Positions 35,728-44,662 of a stretch of DNA of 64,000 nucleotides are shown here, one piece after another. The notes under the pieces were generated by a model that worked only from the letters and a program-made list of their open reading frames with translations, was not told where the DNA came from and searched no databases. How positions within the stretch are numbered: the first letter of the stretch is position 1; every line of letters begins with the position of its first letter. This DNA is from Luteibaculum oceani (GTDB lineage: Bacteria > Bacteroidota > Bacteroidia > Flavobacteriales_D > Luteibaculaceae), in the NCBI RefSeq assembly GCF_007995015.1, contig NZ_VORB01000003.1:243087-307086 (forward strand), given 5' to 3'. The translations under genes and the position numbers were made by a program.

Positions 35728-36162
35728 ATGGCAGGAGTAAACAAAGTAATTTTAATTGGAAACTTGGGAAAAGACCCCGAGGTAAGAACCCTTTCCAATG
35801 GGTCTAAACTCGCTAAGTTTTCCCTAGCAACCAATGAGAGTTACAAAACCAAAGATGGTAATTGGAATGACCGCACCGAGTGGCACAATATTACCATGTG
35901 GAGAAACTTAGCTGAAAGGGCTGAGAAAAATTTAACCAAGGGTACCCAAATCTATGTCGAGGGGAAGCTACGTAACAATAGCTACCAAGATCAAGAGGGG
36001 CAAACCCGCTATATTACCGAGGTTGAAGTTGAGTATTTTACTATTTTAGGCAACCGAAACCAGGACGGAAATCAATCACCGAAACCAAGTAATGAAAGTG
36101 CCCCTGTTGCAGAGGCTGTTGAGGTTACTGAAGTAAGTGAAGATGATGACCTTCCATTTTAA
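35728..36162 (+). CDS. ssb: Single-stranded DNA-binding protein
   Basis: Coats single-stranded DNA in replication and repair. The 144-residue protein has an N-terminal OB fold (MAGVNKVILIGNLGKDPEVR, WHNITMWRNLAERAEKNLTKG, YVEGKLRNNSYQDQEGQTRY) to about residue 108, a short Asn/Pro/Ser linker and the acidic tail DDDLPF that binds partner proteins. I start at ATG 35728 (a TTG two codons upstream is unlikely). Eleven bases before the gldE start. Confidence 0.97.
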   Translation: MAGVNKVILIGNLGKDPEVRTLSNGSKLAKFSLATNESYKTKDGNWNDRTEWHNITMWRNLAERAEKNLTKGTQIYVEGKLRNNSYQDQEGQTRYITEVEVEYFTILGNRNQDGNQSPKPSNESAPVAEAVEVTEVSEDDDLPF

Positions 36163-36172
36163 ATTTTAATTC

Positions 36173-37498
36173 TTGGAGAATTCGATACTCGAAATTTCCT
36201 CTATCCTACCATCCTTACAAGAAATTGATTCAGGATTAATAATAGCACTGTTAGTAACGGTGCTATTACTTTTTTCCTCGGCCCTAATTTCTGGATCAGA
36301 GGTGGCTTATTTCTCATTAAGCCCAGGTGACATTGAAGAATTAAAATATGAAAACAGCCCTAGATCTAACAAGGTACTGGAATTGCTTTCTAAGCCAAGA
36401 ACTCTTTTGGCTTCCATTTTAATTGCCAATAACTTTATAAACATCGGAATTGTGCTGCTTTCGACTGTTGTTCTTAACGGCGTATTCCTTTTCGACAATG
36501 AAATTATTGCCTTTGTTGTACAGGTGGTAATAGCAACCTTGCTCATTCTTATTTTTGGAGAAGTTATCCCTAAGGTTTTTGCTTCATATCAAGCCAAGGG
36601 TGTAGCGATTAGACTTAGCGGCCTTTTGAATATTTTATGTACCATATTCAACCCCTTAAGTAAAGTACTTGTAAGTAGCACCGGCTATCTAGAAAGTCGA
36701 TTCACTCCAAAGTCAAACAATATATCTGTGGATGAATTGGAGCAAGCTCTCGATCTAACCGAAGACGAACAAAGCAATGAAGAAGAACAGCGAATTTTAA
36801 GAGGAATTGTAAAATTCGGAAACACAGAAGTTCGGCAGATTATGACTGCGCGGGTGGATGTGATAGCAGTGGATATCAGTTTTGAATATCCTCAACTCTA
36901 TAAAACCATTATGGATTCTGGATACTCCAGAATCCCCGTATTTGAAGATAATTTCGACAATATTAAAGGCATTTTATACATTAAGGACCTTTTGGATTTT
37001 TTAGACCAAGAAGCCCCAGACTGGAAAAGCCTAATAAGAGAACCCTATTTTATTCCTGAAACCAAAAAGATTGTTGATTTATTAAAGGAGTTTCAAGAAC
37101 GCAAAATTCACATGGCAGTTGTTCTAGACGAATACGGAGGAACCATGGGAATCATTACGCTTGAGGATGTGGTTGAAGAAATAGTTGGAGACATCTCTGA
37201 CGAATTTGATGACGATGAATTGGTGTATTCCAAAATAGATGATAACACCTACGTTTTCGAAGGAAAAACTCAATTAGTTGATATCTATAAAATTCTGGAA
37301 ATAAGCGGAGAAGAATTTGAGGCGGCCAGCGGAGATAACGGAACCATTGCAGGGTTTGTAGTTGAAATGGCTGGTAAAATCCCGATGAAAAACGAAAAGT
37401 TCAACTTCGGAAACTGCACCCTAACCGTTGAAGCTGCAGATAAAAGAAAAGTAAAGCGCGTAAAACTTCGCATTAATAATGACGACAAAAACGAATAG
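36173..37498 (+). CDS. gldE: Gliding motility-associated protein GldE (CNNM/CBS membrane protein)
   Basis: Inner-membrane protein paired with GldD, needed for full gliding/T9SS function in flavobacteria. The 441-residue protein has about three to four helices in a DUF21/CNNM domain (GLIIALLVTVLLLFSSALISGSEVAYFSL, about 21-49, to residue 190), two CBS domains (about 205-335; IMTARVDVIAVD, RKIHMAVVLDEYGGTMGIITLEDVVEEIVGD) and a C-terminal CorC-type domain. Only a TTG (36173-36175) fits as start. Its last 20 bases overlap gldD. Without the cluster it could be called a CorC/HlyC-like hemolysin-family protein; context supports GldE. Confidence 0.92.
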   Translation: MENSILEISSILPSLQEIDSGLIIALLVTVLLLFSSALISGSEVAYFSLSPGDIEELKYENSPRSNKVLELLSKPRTLLASILIANNFINIGIVLLSTVVLNGVFLFDNEIIAFVVQVVIATLLILIFGEVIPKVFASYQAKGVAIRLSGLLNILCTIFNPLSKVLVSSTGYLESRFTPKSNNISVDELEQALDLTEDEQSNEEEQRILRGIVKFGNTEVRQIMTARVDVIAVDISFEYPQLYKTIMDSGYSRIPVFEDNFDNIKGILYIKDLLDFLDQEAPDWKSLIREPYFIPETKKIVDLLKEFQERKIHMAVVLDEYGGTMGIITLEDVVEEIVGDISDEFDDDELVYSKIDDNTYVFEGKTQLVDIYKILEISGEEFEAASGDNGTIAGFVVEMAGKIPMKNEKFNFGNCTLTVEAADKRKVKRVKLRINNDDKNE

Positions 37499-38063
37499 GC
37501 TTTGCCAACTGGGAGTTGGGCTATTTTTATCTATAATTTTCATCGGGTGTGGGGGCAATCCCACACCCAAACCTAGGGGGTTTATTCGTATTGATTTCCC
37601 TGAAAAACAGTATAAGGTTACCAGTTTGCCCTGTCCATATCAATTTGAAATCCCGGCCTATAGCGGATTTAAAAAATTAGATCGCGAATGTGATTACGTA
37701 TTGTGGTTTCCAAGATTTAAAGCAGAGGTATACTTAAATTACAGACCCATTAATGCTGAAAACCCGCTACAGGGCTACCTAGATGAAATGCACAAGCTCG
37801 CATATCAACATCAGGTAAAAGCAAGTGCTATTAATGCGAAGACAAGAGAGTTTTCGGAGGAAAGCAAATTTGTTTTGGAATATGAAATTGAGGGAAATGT
37901 TGCCTCATCATACCAATTCTGTGTTACTGATTCCACCTCCCATTTTTTGAGAGGTGCCTTGTTTTTTAGATCTCGCCCCAACCAAGACTCGCTTAGGCCT
38001 GCTACCAATTTCATTAAGCAGGATATAGATCACATCATCAAAACACTTGAGTGGAAGCCTTAA
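37479..38063 (+). CDS. gldD: Gliding motility lipoprotein GldD
   Basis: Lipoprotein required for gliding in Flavobacterium johnsoniae. The 194-residue protein has a lipoprotein signal (LGVGLFLSIIFIGC, cleaved before the cysteine at about residue 24). The GldD core follows: PKPRGFIRIDFPEKQY, the CPYQFEIPAYS stretch, CDYVLWFPRFKAEVYLNY and the C-terminal IKQDIDHIIKTLEW. ATG start 20 bases inside gldE, typical of coupled translation. Its 3' end abuts the opposite-strand methyltransferase with a four-base overlap. Confidence 0.94.
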   Translation: MTTKTNRLCQLGVGLFLSIIFIGCGGNPTPKPRGFIRIDFPEKQYKVTSLPCPYQFEIPAYSGFKKLDRECDYVLWFPRFKAEVYLNYRPINAENPLQGYLDEMHKLAYQHQVKASAINAKTREFSEESKFVLEYEIEGNVASSYQFCVTDSTSHFLRGALFFRSRPNQDSLRPATNFIKQDIDHIIKTLEWKP

Positions 38064-39271
38064 CTAGATTTGGCTAAAAACACTTTTCTTTTTCCTTGAT
38101 ATCCCGTAAAAATCAGAAAATTCTCTCCCTTAGGACGAAGGGATAGCTGGCTTTGAATCTGATCGGCTGAAAGACCAAAACCCTTGGAAATTACATGTAA
38201 ATCAGATTTCCCAAAGCGTTTCTTCAGTTTCTTTATAGTGCTAGGAACCTCTTCTATTACCTCAAATTTCCGAAAAGCCTGCGTATTTAACTCCGCATTA
38301 GTCATCCACAAATCTGACCCCAAGTCTTCAGCCTCTGTCAAGTTGGGCATTAATTTTGCCCACCCCATTTTGTTTAGTGCTGGTCTGGGCACATAAATAA
38401 ATCGGCTAGCACTGGGGGTAATTTGAGTTTGCTCTATTTCATTTTGACTATAGGAATGAATTGTACCATTCGGGCGTTGAATAAAAACAATTCGGTTTTG
38501 GAGTTTCGCCTTTTGTTCCATAGTTATTACCAAAAGCACTTCCTTTAACTCGGTTCCCACTTCTAAGACCAAAAAACAAGATCCACAATTTTCAGGTAGC
38601 TGTTCTCTTACCCAAGTTAAATCGTCCATGGGTGATAATTTTAACATCAAACCCAGGCAATTTCTGTGAATAACCCAATCTATAAGAGCCTTCGGATTGG
38701 GGCTTTGACCCTCCCACCCCAAAATTCGATTGTGCCCTTCTCTTCTCATTGGATCCGCATAAACCCACTTGTTTTTATAAAAAGATGGTGGCTTATCTCT
38801 ATAGTCGGAGGAGGAGGAATCTATCTCTAGGCCCAATTTTTGAAAATTGTATTGCGCTATTTTCTGAAGTGCCGCATCTATTTCAATGTGAGTTACCTTC
38901 GGTATACTTTCCGAAAAATAAATAACATCAATTCCCCACCCACCGGTAACATCCACAATATTTTCAACCTCCAGATCGGCCAAAAATTGGGTTTTAAATT
39001 TGGCTGTAAACTCCGATGAACACTGTTCAACATTATTCTTATCCGGAAAAACTAATCCACGTGAAAAATCTAATCCAGGCGCTTTGCTTTTAATTTTCCT
39101 GTAACTCTTAACCTGCTGAACCAAAAGTTTTGGTGGAAGATCAAACATTTCCTTTCCCGATAACAGTAGGTGGTTTAACTCCTTCTCCGACACCACCTCG
39201 TACCAATCAATTACCTCTTGATTCGAAAGATGATTCCAAAGATTGTTATGTTGTGTTATGAATTCGTTCAA
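38060..39271 (-). CDS. THUMP-like-domain class I SAM methyltransferase
   Basis: A 403-residue protein with a SAM-binding motif IVDVTGGWGIDVIYFSE (about residues 105-121) and IEIDAALQKIAQYNF after it, a YADPMRREGHNR motif in the active-site position and a C-terminal THUMP-like region (about 300-400, LKKRFGKSDLHVISKGFGLS). Bacteroidota members have no proven target; RNA modification is the likely class from the THUMP link. Start codon is a TTG (39269-39271); no better in-frame start is visible. Divergent from the MFS gene, convergent with gldD. Confidence 0.8.
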   Translation of the reverse strand: MNEFITQHNNLWNHLSNQEVIDWYEVVSEKELNHLLLSGKEMFDLPPKLLVQQVKSYRKIKSKAPGLDFSRGLVFPDKNNVEQCSSEFTAKFKTQFLADLEVENIVDVTGGWGIDVIYFSESIPKVTHIEIDAALQKIAQYNFQKLGLEIDSSSSDYRDKPPSFYKNKWVYADPMRREGHNRILGWEGQSPNPKALIDWVIHRNCLGLMLKLSPMDDLTWVREQLPENCGSCFLVLEVGTELKEVLLVITMEQKAKLQNRIVFIQRPNGTIHSYSQNEIEQTQITPSASRFIYVPRPALNKMGWAKLMPNLTEAEDLGSDLWMTNAELNTQAFRKFEVIEEVPSTIKKLKKRFGKSDLHVISKGFGLSADQIQSQLSLRPKGENFLIFTGYQGKRKVFLAKSS

Positions 39272-39296
39272 GGATAAATGCTTAGAGTTATAACCT

Positions 39297-39304
39297 TACT
39301 TTCG
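39297..39304 (+). promoter_or_regulatory. Possible -7 box of the MFS gene
   Basis: TACTTTCG, one base from TAnnTTTG, 23 bases before the ATG at 39327. Confidence 0.3.
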
Positions 39305-39326
39305 CCTTGGCAAAGCTGGCAATAAA

Positions 39327-40520
39327 ATGGATAAGACCGAAAAGAAAATGCTTTGGGTATTGGCTGCTATTCAGTTTACCCATATCATGGATTTCATGAT
39401 AATGATGCCATTGGGCGACCGCCTAATGGAAGCCTTCGGTATCAGCCCAGCACAGTTTAGTCTCATAGTCTCTGCCTACACACTTTCTGCTGGTATCACA
39501 GGGTTTGCTTCCGCATTTTTCATTGATAAATACGATAGAAAAAAAGCCTTATTGCTTTTATACATAGGATTTACCTTTGGAACTTTGTGTTGTGCAATTG
39601 CCCCCTCCTACGAGCTATTGTTGGTTGCCAGAACTGTAACCGGAGCATTTGGGGGTGTAGCAGGGGCAATGATTTTAACCATCATTGGTGACACCATTCC
39701 TTTAGCACGTAGATCGGCAGCCATGGGCTTTGTAATGGCAGCATTTTCGGCATCCTCAGTATTTGGAGTACCCTTTGGATATTACCTAGCGGAAATTTCC
39801 AGTTGGCATGCGCCATTTTACTTACTGGCCGCTATGGGTGGTGTAATTACACTGGGCTTAGTAAAGTTTATACCCCCGATTAGAGGACACCTTGAAGGAA
39901 AGGTAGAGAAGAACCGTCGCTTAAGAGTACTAACCAATGTTATTGGGGATCGCAACCAACTCCGCGCCCTACTGTTTATGGTTTTACTTATGCTGGGGCA
40001 GTTTACAATTATACCATTCATTGCTCCATACATGGAGCGAAACGTAGGTTTCGAGGGTACCGAAATCACCTTAATTTACCTTTTGGGAGGTGCGGTTACC
40101 ATATTCACCTCTCCCAGGATTGGAAAATTAGCCGATAAAATTGGAGCCCATAAAACGTACTTAATTTTTGCGCTGATCAATCTAATTCCCATTCTGCTTA
40201 TAACACACCTACCTAGATCTCCCATTGGCTATGCTCTAGCAATTACGAGTTTATTTTTCGTTACCTCCGGGGGAAGATATATTCCAGCTCAAACGCTTAT
40301 GACAGGAGTGGTTAAGGCAGAGAATCGAGGGAGCTTTATGAATATAATAAGCTCTGTGCAACAATTGGGAGCGAGTTTATCCAGTCTTATAGCTGGATTA
40401 ATCGTTGTGGAGTCTGTAGGTGGAAAGGCTCTGGTTGGTTACAACTATGTAGGATATATTGCCGTTTTCGCGTCGCTTTTAGCTGTTTACACCTCCCGAT
40501 TTATAGTTTCCAAAAATTAG
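39327..40520 (+). CDS. Major facilitator superfamily transporter
   Basis: Integral membrane transporter of 397 residues with about twelve hydrophobic helices in two halves. MFS marks: IMDFMIMMPLGDRL in helix 1, DKYDRKKALLL (the cytoplasmic loop 2-3 D-R-K motif) near residues 63-73 and GKLADKIGAHKTY as the equivalent loop in the second half. Looks like a DHA1-type drug/metabolite proton antiporter (AraJ/Bcr-like). Substrate cannot be read. Ends at a shared bidirectional terminator. Confidence 0.88.
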   Translation: MDKTEKKMLWVLAAIQFTHIMDFMIMMPLGDRLMEAFGISPAQFSLIVSAYTLSAGITGFASAFFIDKYDRKKALLLLYIGFTFGTLCCAIAPSYELLLVARTVTGAFGGVAGAMILTIIGDTIPLARRSAAMGFVMAAFSASSVFGVPFGYYLAEISSWHAPFYLLAAMGGVITLGLVKFIPPIRGHLEGKVEKNRRLRVLTNVIGDRNQLRALLFMVLLMLGQFTIIPFIAPYMERNVGFEGTEITLIYLLGGAVTIFTSPRIGKLADKIGAHKTYLIFALINLIPILLITHLPRSPIGYALAITSLFFVTSGGRYIPAQTLMTGVVKAENRGSFMNIISSVQQLGASLSSLIAGLIVVESVGGKALVGYNYVGYIAVFASLLAVYTSRFIVSKN

Positions 40521-40599
40521 AAAGGCCTCCTGAAATTCTGTACTGTCCTTCCTCAAGATTGTCGTGCTCAGATCAATAGAGAGCATAATTTTATCCATA

Positions 40600-40636
40600 A
40601 AAAAAGGCCGTCTATTTTCGTAGACGACCTTTAAAA
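40600..40636. terminator. Bidirectional terminator between MFS and lipoprotein genes
   Basis: AAAGGCCGTCTA at 40603-40614 pairs with TAGACGACCTTT at 40621-40632 (one C-A mismatch), with A and T runs on both sides. Serves both convergent genes. Confidence 0.88.
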
Positions 40637-40657
40637 GAAATGATTAATTATAACCTA

Positions 40658-41284
40658 TTATTGAGGATTATTTCCAGAATTATTGTTGTTGTTATCAGAA
40701 TTATCTCCGTCTCCGGTTCCAATTTTACCTTTAAACTTCAACTTAAAAGCAACGTCAACTGTGTAATCGTTTCCAGTTTGATTAACCCCTTTAAAATCTA
40801 GTTTAGCAAAAAGCTTTCCGTTAGATTTAAGCATGTTTAATGCTGCGTTAATGTTGTTAATAGGGAAATCTGTAATCGTCTTAGGGTTCTCTAATACAAG
40901 ATCCTCTAGAGTAACAAAACCAGTTCCAAATGGAGCTACTTGAAAAATTTCTTGACCATCAACAGAACCAGCAAGAAGAGTTACCACTGCCTGTGCACCA
41001 ACTTGATTTAAATCTTGGTTAGGGGTGATGCTCTTAATATTTACTTCAACTCCTTCTACTTTAAGCTCTTTAAGTTTGTCTAGGTTCTCTTCAAGATCCG
41101 CCTCAATAGAAGCGTCAATAGAGTCAATGGTTAGTACAATAACGGTATCAGCAGAAGCTGGAATTTCGTATGTTCTCTCAACCACCTGATCAAAAGGTAC
41201 ATCAAACTCCAAATTCGCTTCCTCACAAGCGGTAAAGCCAGCCGCAAAGGCTAACAACATTCCAAAAAATCCAAACTTTTTCAT
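40658..41284 (-). CDS. Putative lipoprotein of unknown function
   Basis: A 208-residue exported protein. N-terminus MKKFGFFGMLLAFAAGFTAC gives a lipoprotein-like signal with cysteine at residue 20 (FTAC, an imperfect lipobox) followed by EEANLEF. The mature part is acidic with alternating strands (TVIVLTIDSIDASIEADLEE, VDVAFKLKFKGKIG) and ends in an Asn-rich tail (DNSDNNNNNSGNNPQ). I recognise no family. Single gene with an upstream A/T-rich leader and a shared terminator. Confidence 0.65.
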   Translation of the reverse strand: MKKFGFFGMLLAFAAGFTACEEANLEFDVPFDQVVERTYEIPASADTVIVLTIDSIDASIEADLEENLDKLKELKVEGVEVNIKSITPNQDLNQVGAQAVVTLLAGSVDGQEIFQVAPFGTGFVTLEDLVLENPKTITDFPINNINAALNMLKSNGKLFAKLDFKGVNQTGNDYTVDVAFKLKFKGKIGTGDGDNSDNNNNNSGNNPQ

Positions 41285-41340
41285 AATTCTATATATGTAA
41301 GCCTACAAAGTTAGGCTTTTCCCACATAATTTAACATTCA

Positions 41341-42411
41341 TTAGTTCACTTTTCGATTATGTGCGCTAATTCTAGGTTTGGCATACATTCGAAAGGATAC
41401 TTGTAAATACTGTATTAAAAGTAAAAGAGCCCCAAGCTGGTGCAGGGTTCCCCAAAACACAGAAACATCTCCACTATTAGCGTCAATCAAGGTTATAATA
41501 CCCAAAAGCACCTGTGCAATTACTATGATTGAAATCCAAAACCAACTGCGCCCTGAAATTCCCTGAGTTTTTAGTTTATAAGCAAGAAACAAGGTAATCC
41601 CAGCAACTATAAGTGCTAAATTTCTGTGGATAAATTGAACTCCATCTTTATGGTCTGTGAAATTTTGCCAGAAAGAATCGAAGGGCGCTACGTTCTCAGG
41701 AATAATACGACCATTCATTAAAGGCCAAGTATTATATATGGTGCCTGCGTCTAATCCTGCTGTAAATGCTCCATAAATGATTTGCAAGCCCAGGAGGCTG
41801 AATCCAAGAAGTAATATTCTTTTGGTACTGATTGGGAAAATATCTACTGGCTCTAGATCCTTTGTTCTTGTTTTAACAATTAAGTAGGTCCAGTAGACAT
41901 AGCAGAATAAAGTAAAGGCTGCAGAAAGGTGAATAGCTAGACGATAATGGCTAACATCGGGATTTTCGGAAAGTCCACTGCTAACCATAAACCAACCTAG
42001 GGATCCTACGGCACCTCCACCTAGCAAGATCCAAATTCCTCTTTTCTTGAGTTTTGCATCGAAATAACCTTTACGCCAAAAAATAACAAAGGGTATAAAA
42101 AACACGAAGCCCATTAACCTCCCCCAAAGGCGGTGAATGTATTCCCAAAAATAGATCCACTTAAAATCACTAATGGTAAAATGAGCGTGTCTTAATTGAT
42201 ATTCGGGAATTTGCTTGTATTTATCAAAAGCTTCCTCCCATTGCGCTTCGTTAAGCGGTGGAATGGTACCCTTGATCACATTCCATTCTGTAATGCTTAA
42301 TCCAGAATCGGTTAAGCGAGTAATTCCACCAATCATAACCATAACGGTTATCATCACACACCCGGTAATTAACCAGGTTTTAACTGGGTTTAGGGATTTT
42401 ATATTCGGCAT
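41341..42411 (-). CDS. ctaA: Heme A synthase (COX15/CtaA family)
   Basis: Oxidises heme O to heme A for cytochrome c oxidase. The 356-residue protein has about eight transmembrane helices. Conserved histidines appear in EYIHRLWGR, VQFIHRNLALI and WGTLHQLGALL, with RLTDSGLSITEWNVIKGTIPP near the N-terminus as in the longer COX15 (type 2) form. Downstream of the heavy-metal-domain lipoprotein on the same strand, but separated by a terminator. Neighbouring cytochrome oxidase genes are not in the window. Confidence 0.95.
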   Translation of the reverse strand: MPNIKSLNPVKTWLITGCVMITVMVMIGGITRLTDSGLSITEWNVIKGTIPPLNEAQWEEAFDKYKQIPEYQLRHAHFTISDFKWIYFWEYIHRLWGRLMGFVFFIPFVIFWRKGYFDAKLKKRGIWILLGGGAVGSLGWFMVSSGLSENPDVSHYRLAIHLSAAFTLFCYVYWTYLIVKTRTKDLEPVDIFPISTKRILLLGFSLLGLQIIYGAFTAGLDAGTIYNTWPLMNGRIIPENVAPFDSFWQNFTDHKDGVQFIHRNLALIVAGITLFLAYKLKTQGISGRSWFWISIIVIAQVLLGIITLIDANSGDVSVFWGTLHQLGALLLLIQYLQVSFRMYAKPRISAHNRKVN

Positions 42412-42420
42412 GTTATTTCA

Positions 42421-42452
42421 AAAAAAAAGGCTCCTCGTAAGAGAAACCTTTG
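42421..42452 (-). terminator. Terminator of the HMA lipoprotein gene
   Basis: On the minus strand AAAGGTTTCTC / GAGGAGCCTTT forms an 11-bp stem (two G-T pairs) with a TTAC loop and then a run of T. It lies between the HMA gene stop and the ctaA start, so ctaA may depend partly on readthrough. Confidence 0.75.
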
Positions 42453-42476
42453 AAAATGATCAATTGTTTAGAAGCA

Positions 42477-42983
42477 CTATCTGAAAATTGCTCTATTTAA
42501 AACCTCAAAAATGTTCGGCAAACTTGGAAGAGAGATTTTTTTATCCAATTTGTTTTCCTCTGCATTTTTAATTTCTTCTTCCTCGTCGCTTACCTCCTCG
42601 AATGAAGTTTCAGTAACAACTATTTCTATGGAGTTAACTCTATATTGTCCGTTGTTCAATTTTTCAATTGCCGCAACTAGTTCTTTTTCGGTAACCTTTT
42701 TAGCATCGAAATCTACTTCAGCTAATCCTGCTTTATTTTCTGGATTGAAAGAAACATCGGCCATGCTAACTCCGTCAAGTTTCTTAAGGCTATTCTTAAT
42801 TAACCCTCCACACATAACCTCGCAAGACATTCCTTTAACGCCCAACTTAGCAATGCTAGAAGTGTTATCGCCCTTAACGTAGCTGTATTTCACCTCAACA
42901 GGATCGCTATGAACATCTGCACTTTCGGTAGAGCTACAACCTAAAATTAAGGCCGATAAAATAAGAGACAAAAAGATTCTCAT
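42477..42983 (-). CDS. Heavy-metal-associated-domain lipoprotein
   Basis: A 168-residue lipoprotein: signal MRIFLSLILSALILGC with the lipobox cysteine at 16. An HMA-type ferredoxin-like domain follows (about residues 44-120), with the metal loop GMSCEVMCGG. Here the cysteines are spaced CxxxC rather than the classical CxxC. A Glu-rich segment (EEVSDEEEEIKNAEENK) precedes the C-terminus. It may bind Cu+ or another soft metal in the periplasm and could serve cytochrome oxidase assembly beside ctaA, but that is inference. Confidence 0.85.
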   Translation of the reverse strand: MRIFLSLILSALILGCSSTESADVHSDPVEVKYSYVKGDNTSSIAKLGVKGMSCEVMCGGLIKNSLKKLDGVSMADVSFNPENKAGLAEVDFDAKKVTEKELVAAIEKLNNGQYRVNSIEIVVTETSFEEVSDEEEEIKNAEENKLDKKISLPSLPNIFEVLNRAIFR

Positions 42984-42999
42984 AATCTAAAACTTTGCA

Positions 43000-43027
43000 C
43001 AAAAATAAGATAATATTTGCCACGCAA
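43000..43027 (-). promoter_or_regulatory. Promoter of the HMA lipoprotein gene
   Basis: Minus strand: TTG at 43025-43027, 17-base spacer, then TATTTTTG at 43000-43007 (TAnnTTTG), 16 bases before the ATG. Both Bacteroidota elements are present. Confidence 0.5.
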
Positions 43028-43050
43028 TTGGAGTTAACAAAATTTACGCG

Positions 43051-43950
43051 GTGAAAAGTGCGGGTTGGATTGCCTCTAGGCTAGGATTACTAGCCGCAAT
43101 TTGGGGCTCATCATTTATATTAATTAAGCGAGGATTATACAACGCAACTGGTGATGTGGTTTTTACGGGATTTCAGGTTGGCTTTCTACGAATTACACTT
43201 GCAGCGCTTGTTCTTCTTCCCTTCGCACTTAGATCTTTTAAAAAGGTAAAGAAAAAAGAGTGGGTCCCGCTTATCGTTGCTGGATGCGTTGGAAATGGCA
43301 TGCCTGCCTTATTATTTGCAATTGCGCAAACTAAAATCAATAGTGCCTTAGCCGGTGTATTAAATAGCCTCACACCTTTTTTCACACTTATAATAGGTAT
43401 GGTATTTTTTGGCGTTGTTGCCTCGGGAAGAAAATACCTTGGAGTAATTCTGGGATTGCTCGGAGCAATTGGCTTAATCCTATCCCAGTCTAATTTCTCC
43501 TTCCAACTAGATCAGGTTGGAGGATATAGCCTATTAGTTTTAGCAGCCTGCCTTTGCTATGCGAGCAGTGTAAATATTATTAAGACCTATTTAAAAGATC
43601 TAAGGCCGGTTGAAATCACATCCATTTCTTTTGCGATAATGTTGCTTCCCTTCTTATCGGGAGTTTATTTTACAGATGTCCCCGGAGTATTATCGGATGT
43701 AGATGGCGCTTGGTTTTCTTTTTTATGTATTTCCATTTTAGGAGTTTGTGGTACGGCCTTAGCGGTAATTCTCTTTAATCACGTAATAAAAGAAACTTCA
43801 GCATTAACGGCCAGCTCAGTTACCTACTTAATTCCTATAGTCGCAGTAATATGGGGAGTGGTAGATGGGGAAGCCTTTACCTTATTGGATTTACTGTTTT
43901 CTTTAGTAATTATTTCTGGAGTTTACTTAGTTAATTCAAAAAAAACTTGA
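43051..43950 (+). CDS. EamA-family (DMT) transporter
   Basis: Ten-helix membrane transporter of 299 residues with two EamA repeats (about residues 10-140 and 155-295). GLLAAIWGSSFILIKRGL at the start and GTALAVILFNHVIKETSALTASSVTYLIPIVAVIWGVVDGE near the end are characteristic. Probable exporter of amino acids or metabolites; the substrate is not predictable. The start is a GTG (43051-43053); no upstream ATG is in frame. Divergent from the HMA lipoprotein. Confidence 0.88.
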   Translation: MKSAGWIASRLGLLAAIWGSSFILIKRGLYNATGDVVFTGFQVGFLRITLAALVLLPFALRSFKKVKKKEWVPLIVAGCVGNGMPALLFAIAQTKINSALAGVLNSLTPFFTLIIGMVFFGVVASGRKYLGVILGLLGAIGLILSQSNFSFQLDQVGGYSLLVLAACLCYASSVNIIKTYLKDLRPVEITSISFAIMLLPFLSGVYFTDVPGVLSDVDGAWFSFLCISILGVCGTALAVILFNHVIKETSALTASSVTYLIPIVAVIWGVVDGEAFTLLDLLFSLVIISGVYLVNSKKT

Positions 43951-43976
43951 GTGTAATAAAAAAGTGATTATCTTTG
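43947..43976 (+). promoter_or_regulatory. Promoter of the rplU-rpmA operon
   Basis: TTG at 43947-43949, 19-base spacer, TATCTTTG at 43969-43976 (TAnnTTTG), 23 bases before the rplU ATG. The -33 element overlaps the end of the EamA gene. Best promoter match in the window. Confidence 0.65.
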
Positions 43977-43999
43977 CCCTCCCTTAAAGAAAGGAAGAG

Positions 44000-44311
44000 A
44001 TGTACGCGATTGTTGATATTGCTGGACAACAGCTAAAAGTAGAGAAGGATCAGAAGTTATTTGTTAACCGCCTAGAAGGTAGTGAAGGTGACAAGTTAAA
44101 CTTTGATAATGTGCTTCTAGTGGACAAAGATGGAGAGACCACGATAGGTGCACCTAAAGTAGATGGAGCTTCAGTAGAAGTTGAAGTACTTCAGCACTTA
44201 AAAGGTGACAAAGTAATCGTTTTCAAGAAGAAAAGGAGAAAAGGTTACAGAGTGAAAAATGGTCACCGTCAGTCACTAAGTGAAATTAAAATTACAGGAA
44301 TTAACGCATAA
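44000..44311 (+). CDS. rplU: 50S ribosomal protein L21 (bL21)
   Basis: Structural protein of the large ribosomal subunit, 103 residues. [18 protein letters not shown] at the N-terminus, [17 protein letters not shown], and the basic C-terminal segment [18 protein letters not shown] are diagnostic. Twelve bases ahead of rpmA; the pair is a near-universal operon. Confidence 0.98.
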   Translation: MYAIVDIAGQQLKVEKDQKLFVNRLEGSEGDKLNFDNVLLVDKDGETTIGAPKVDGASVEVEVLQHLKGDKVIVFKKKRRKGYRVKNGHRQSLSEIKITGINA

Positions 44312-44323
44312 TATTTTATTGCC

Positions 44324-44584
44324 ATGGCTCATAAGAAAGGTGTCGGTAGTTCGAAGAACGGTAGAGAATCAGAAAGTAAACGACTAGGAATTAAAATATT
44401 CGGAGGTCAAGCTGCCAAAGCAGGGAATATTATAGTACGTCAGCGTGGAACTAAGCACCACCCTGGAGCAAACGTAGGAATGGGTAAAGACCATACTCTT
44501 TTTGCTTTAGAGAGCGGAACTGTAGTATTCAGAAAGACAAAAAATAATAAGTCGACTGTTTCAGTAGAAGCTGCAGAAAACTAA
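44324..44584 (+). CDS. rpmA: 50S ribosomal protein L27 (bL27)
   Basis: Ribosomal protein near the peptidyl-transferase centre, 86 residues: [20 protein letters not shown], then the basic core [21 protein letters not shown]. The N-terminus starts directly MAHKK, so there is no cleaved extension of the Firmicutes type. Followed by a strong terminator. Confidence 0.98.
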   Translation: MAHKKGVGSSKNGRESESKRLGIKIFGGQAAKAGNIIVRQRGTKHHPGANVGMGKDHTLFALESGTVVFRKTKNNKSTVSVEAAEN

Positions 44585-44603
44585 GCTTCTTTCTTTATAA
44601 TTT

Positions 44604-44638
44604 TAAAAAGCTCCACTATTTTCGTGGGGCTTTTTTTA
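44604..44638 (+). terminator. Terminator of rplU-rpmA
   Basis: Stem AAAAGCTCCAC / GTGGGGCTTTT with a short loop followed by T7. It separates rpmA from serS. Confidence 0.88.
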
Positions 44639-44662
44639 TATACATACCTTAACAAGCCCAAA

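Noticed and set aside
44624..44662. N-terminal extension of serS
   Set aside because: It starts at GTG inside the rpmA terminator and does not resemble seryl-tRNA synthetase; ATG 44663 fits the family.
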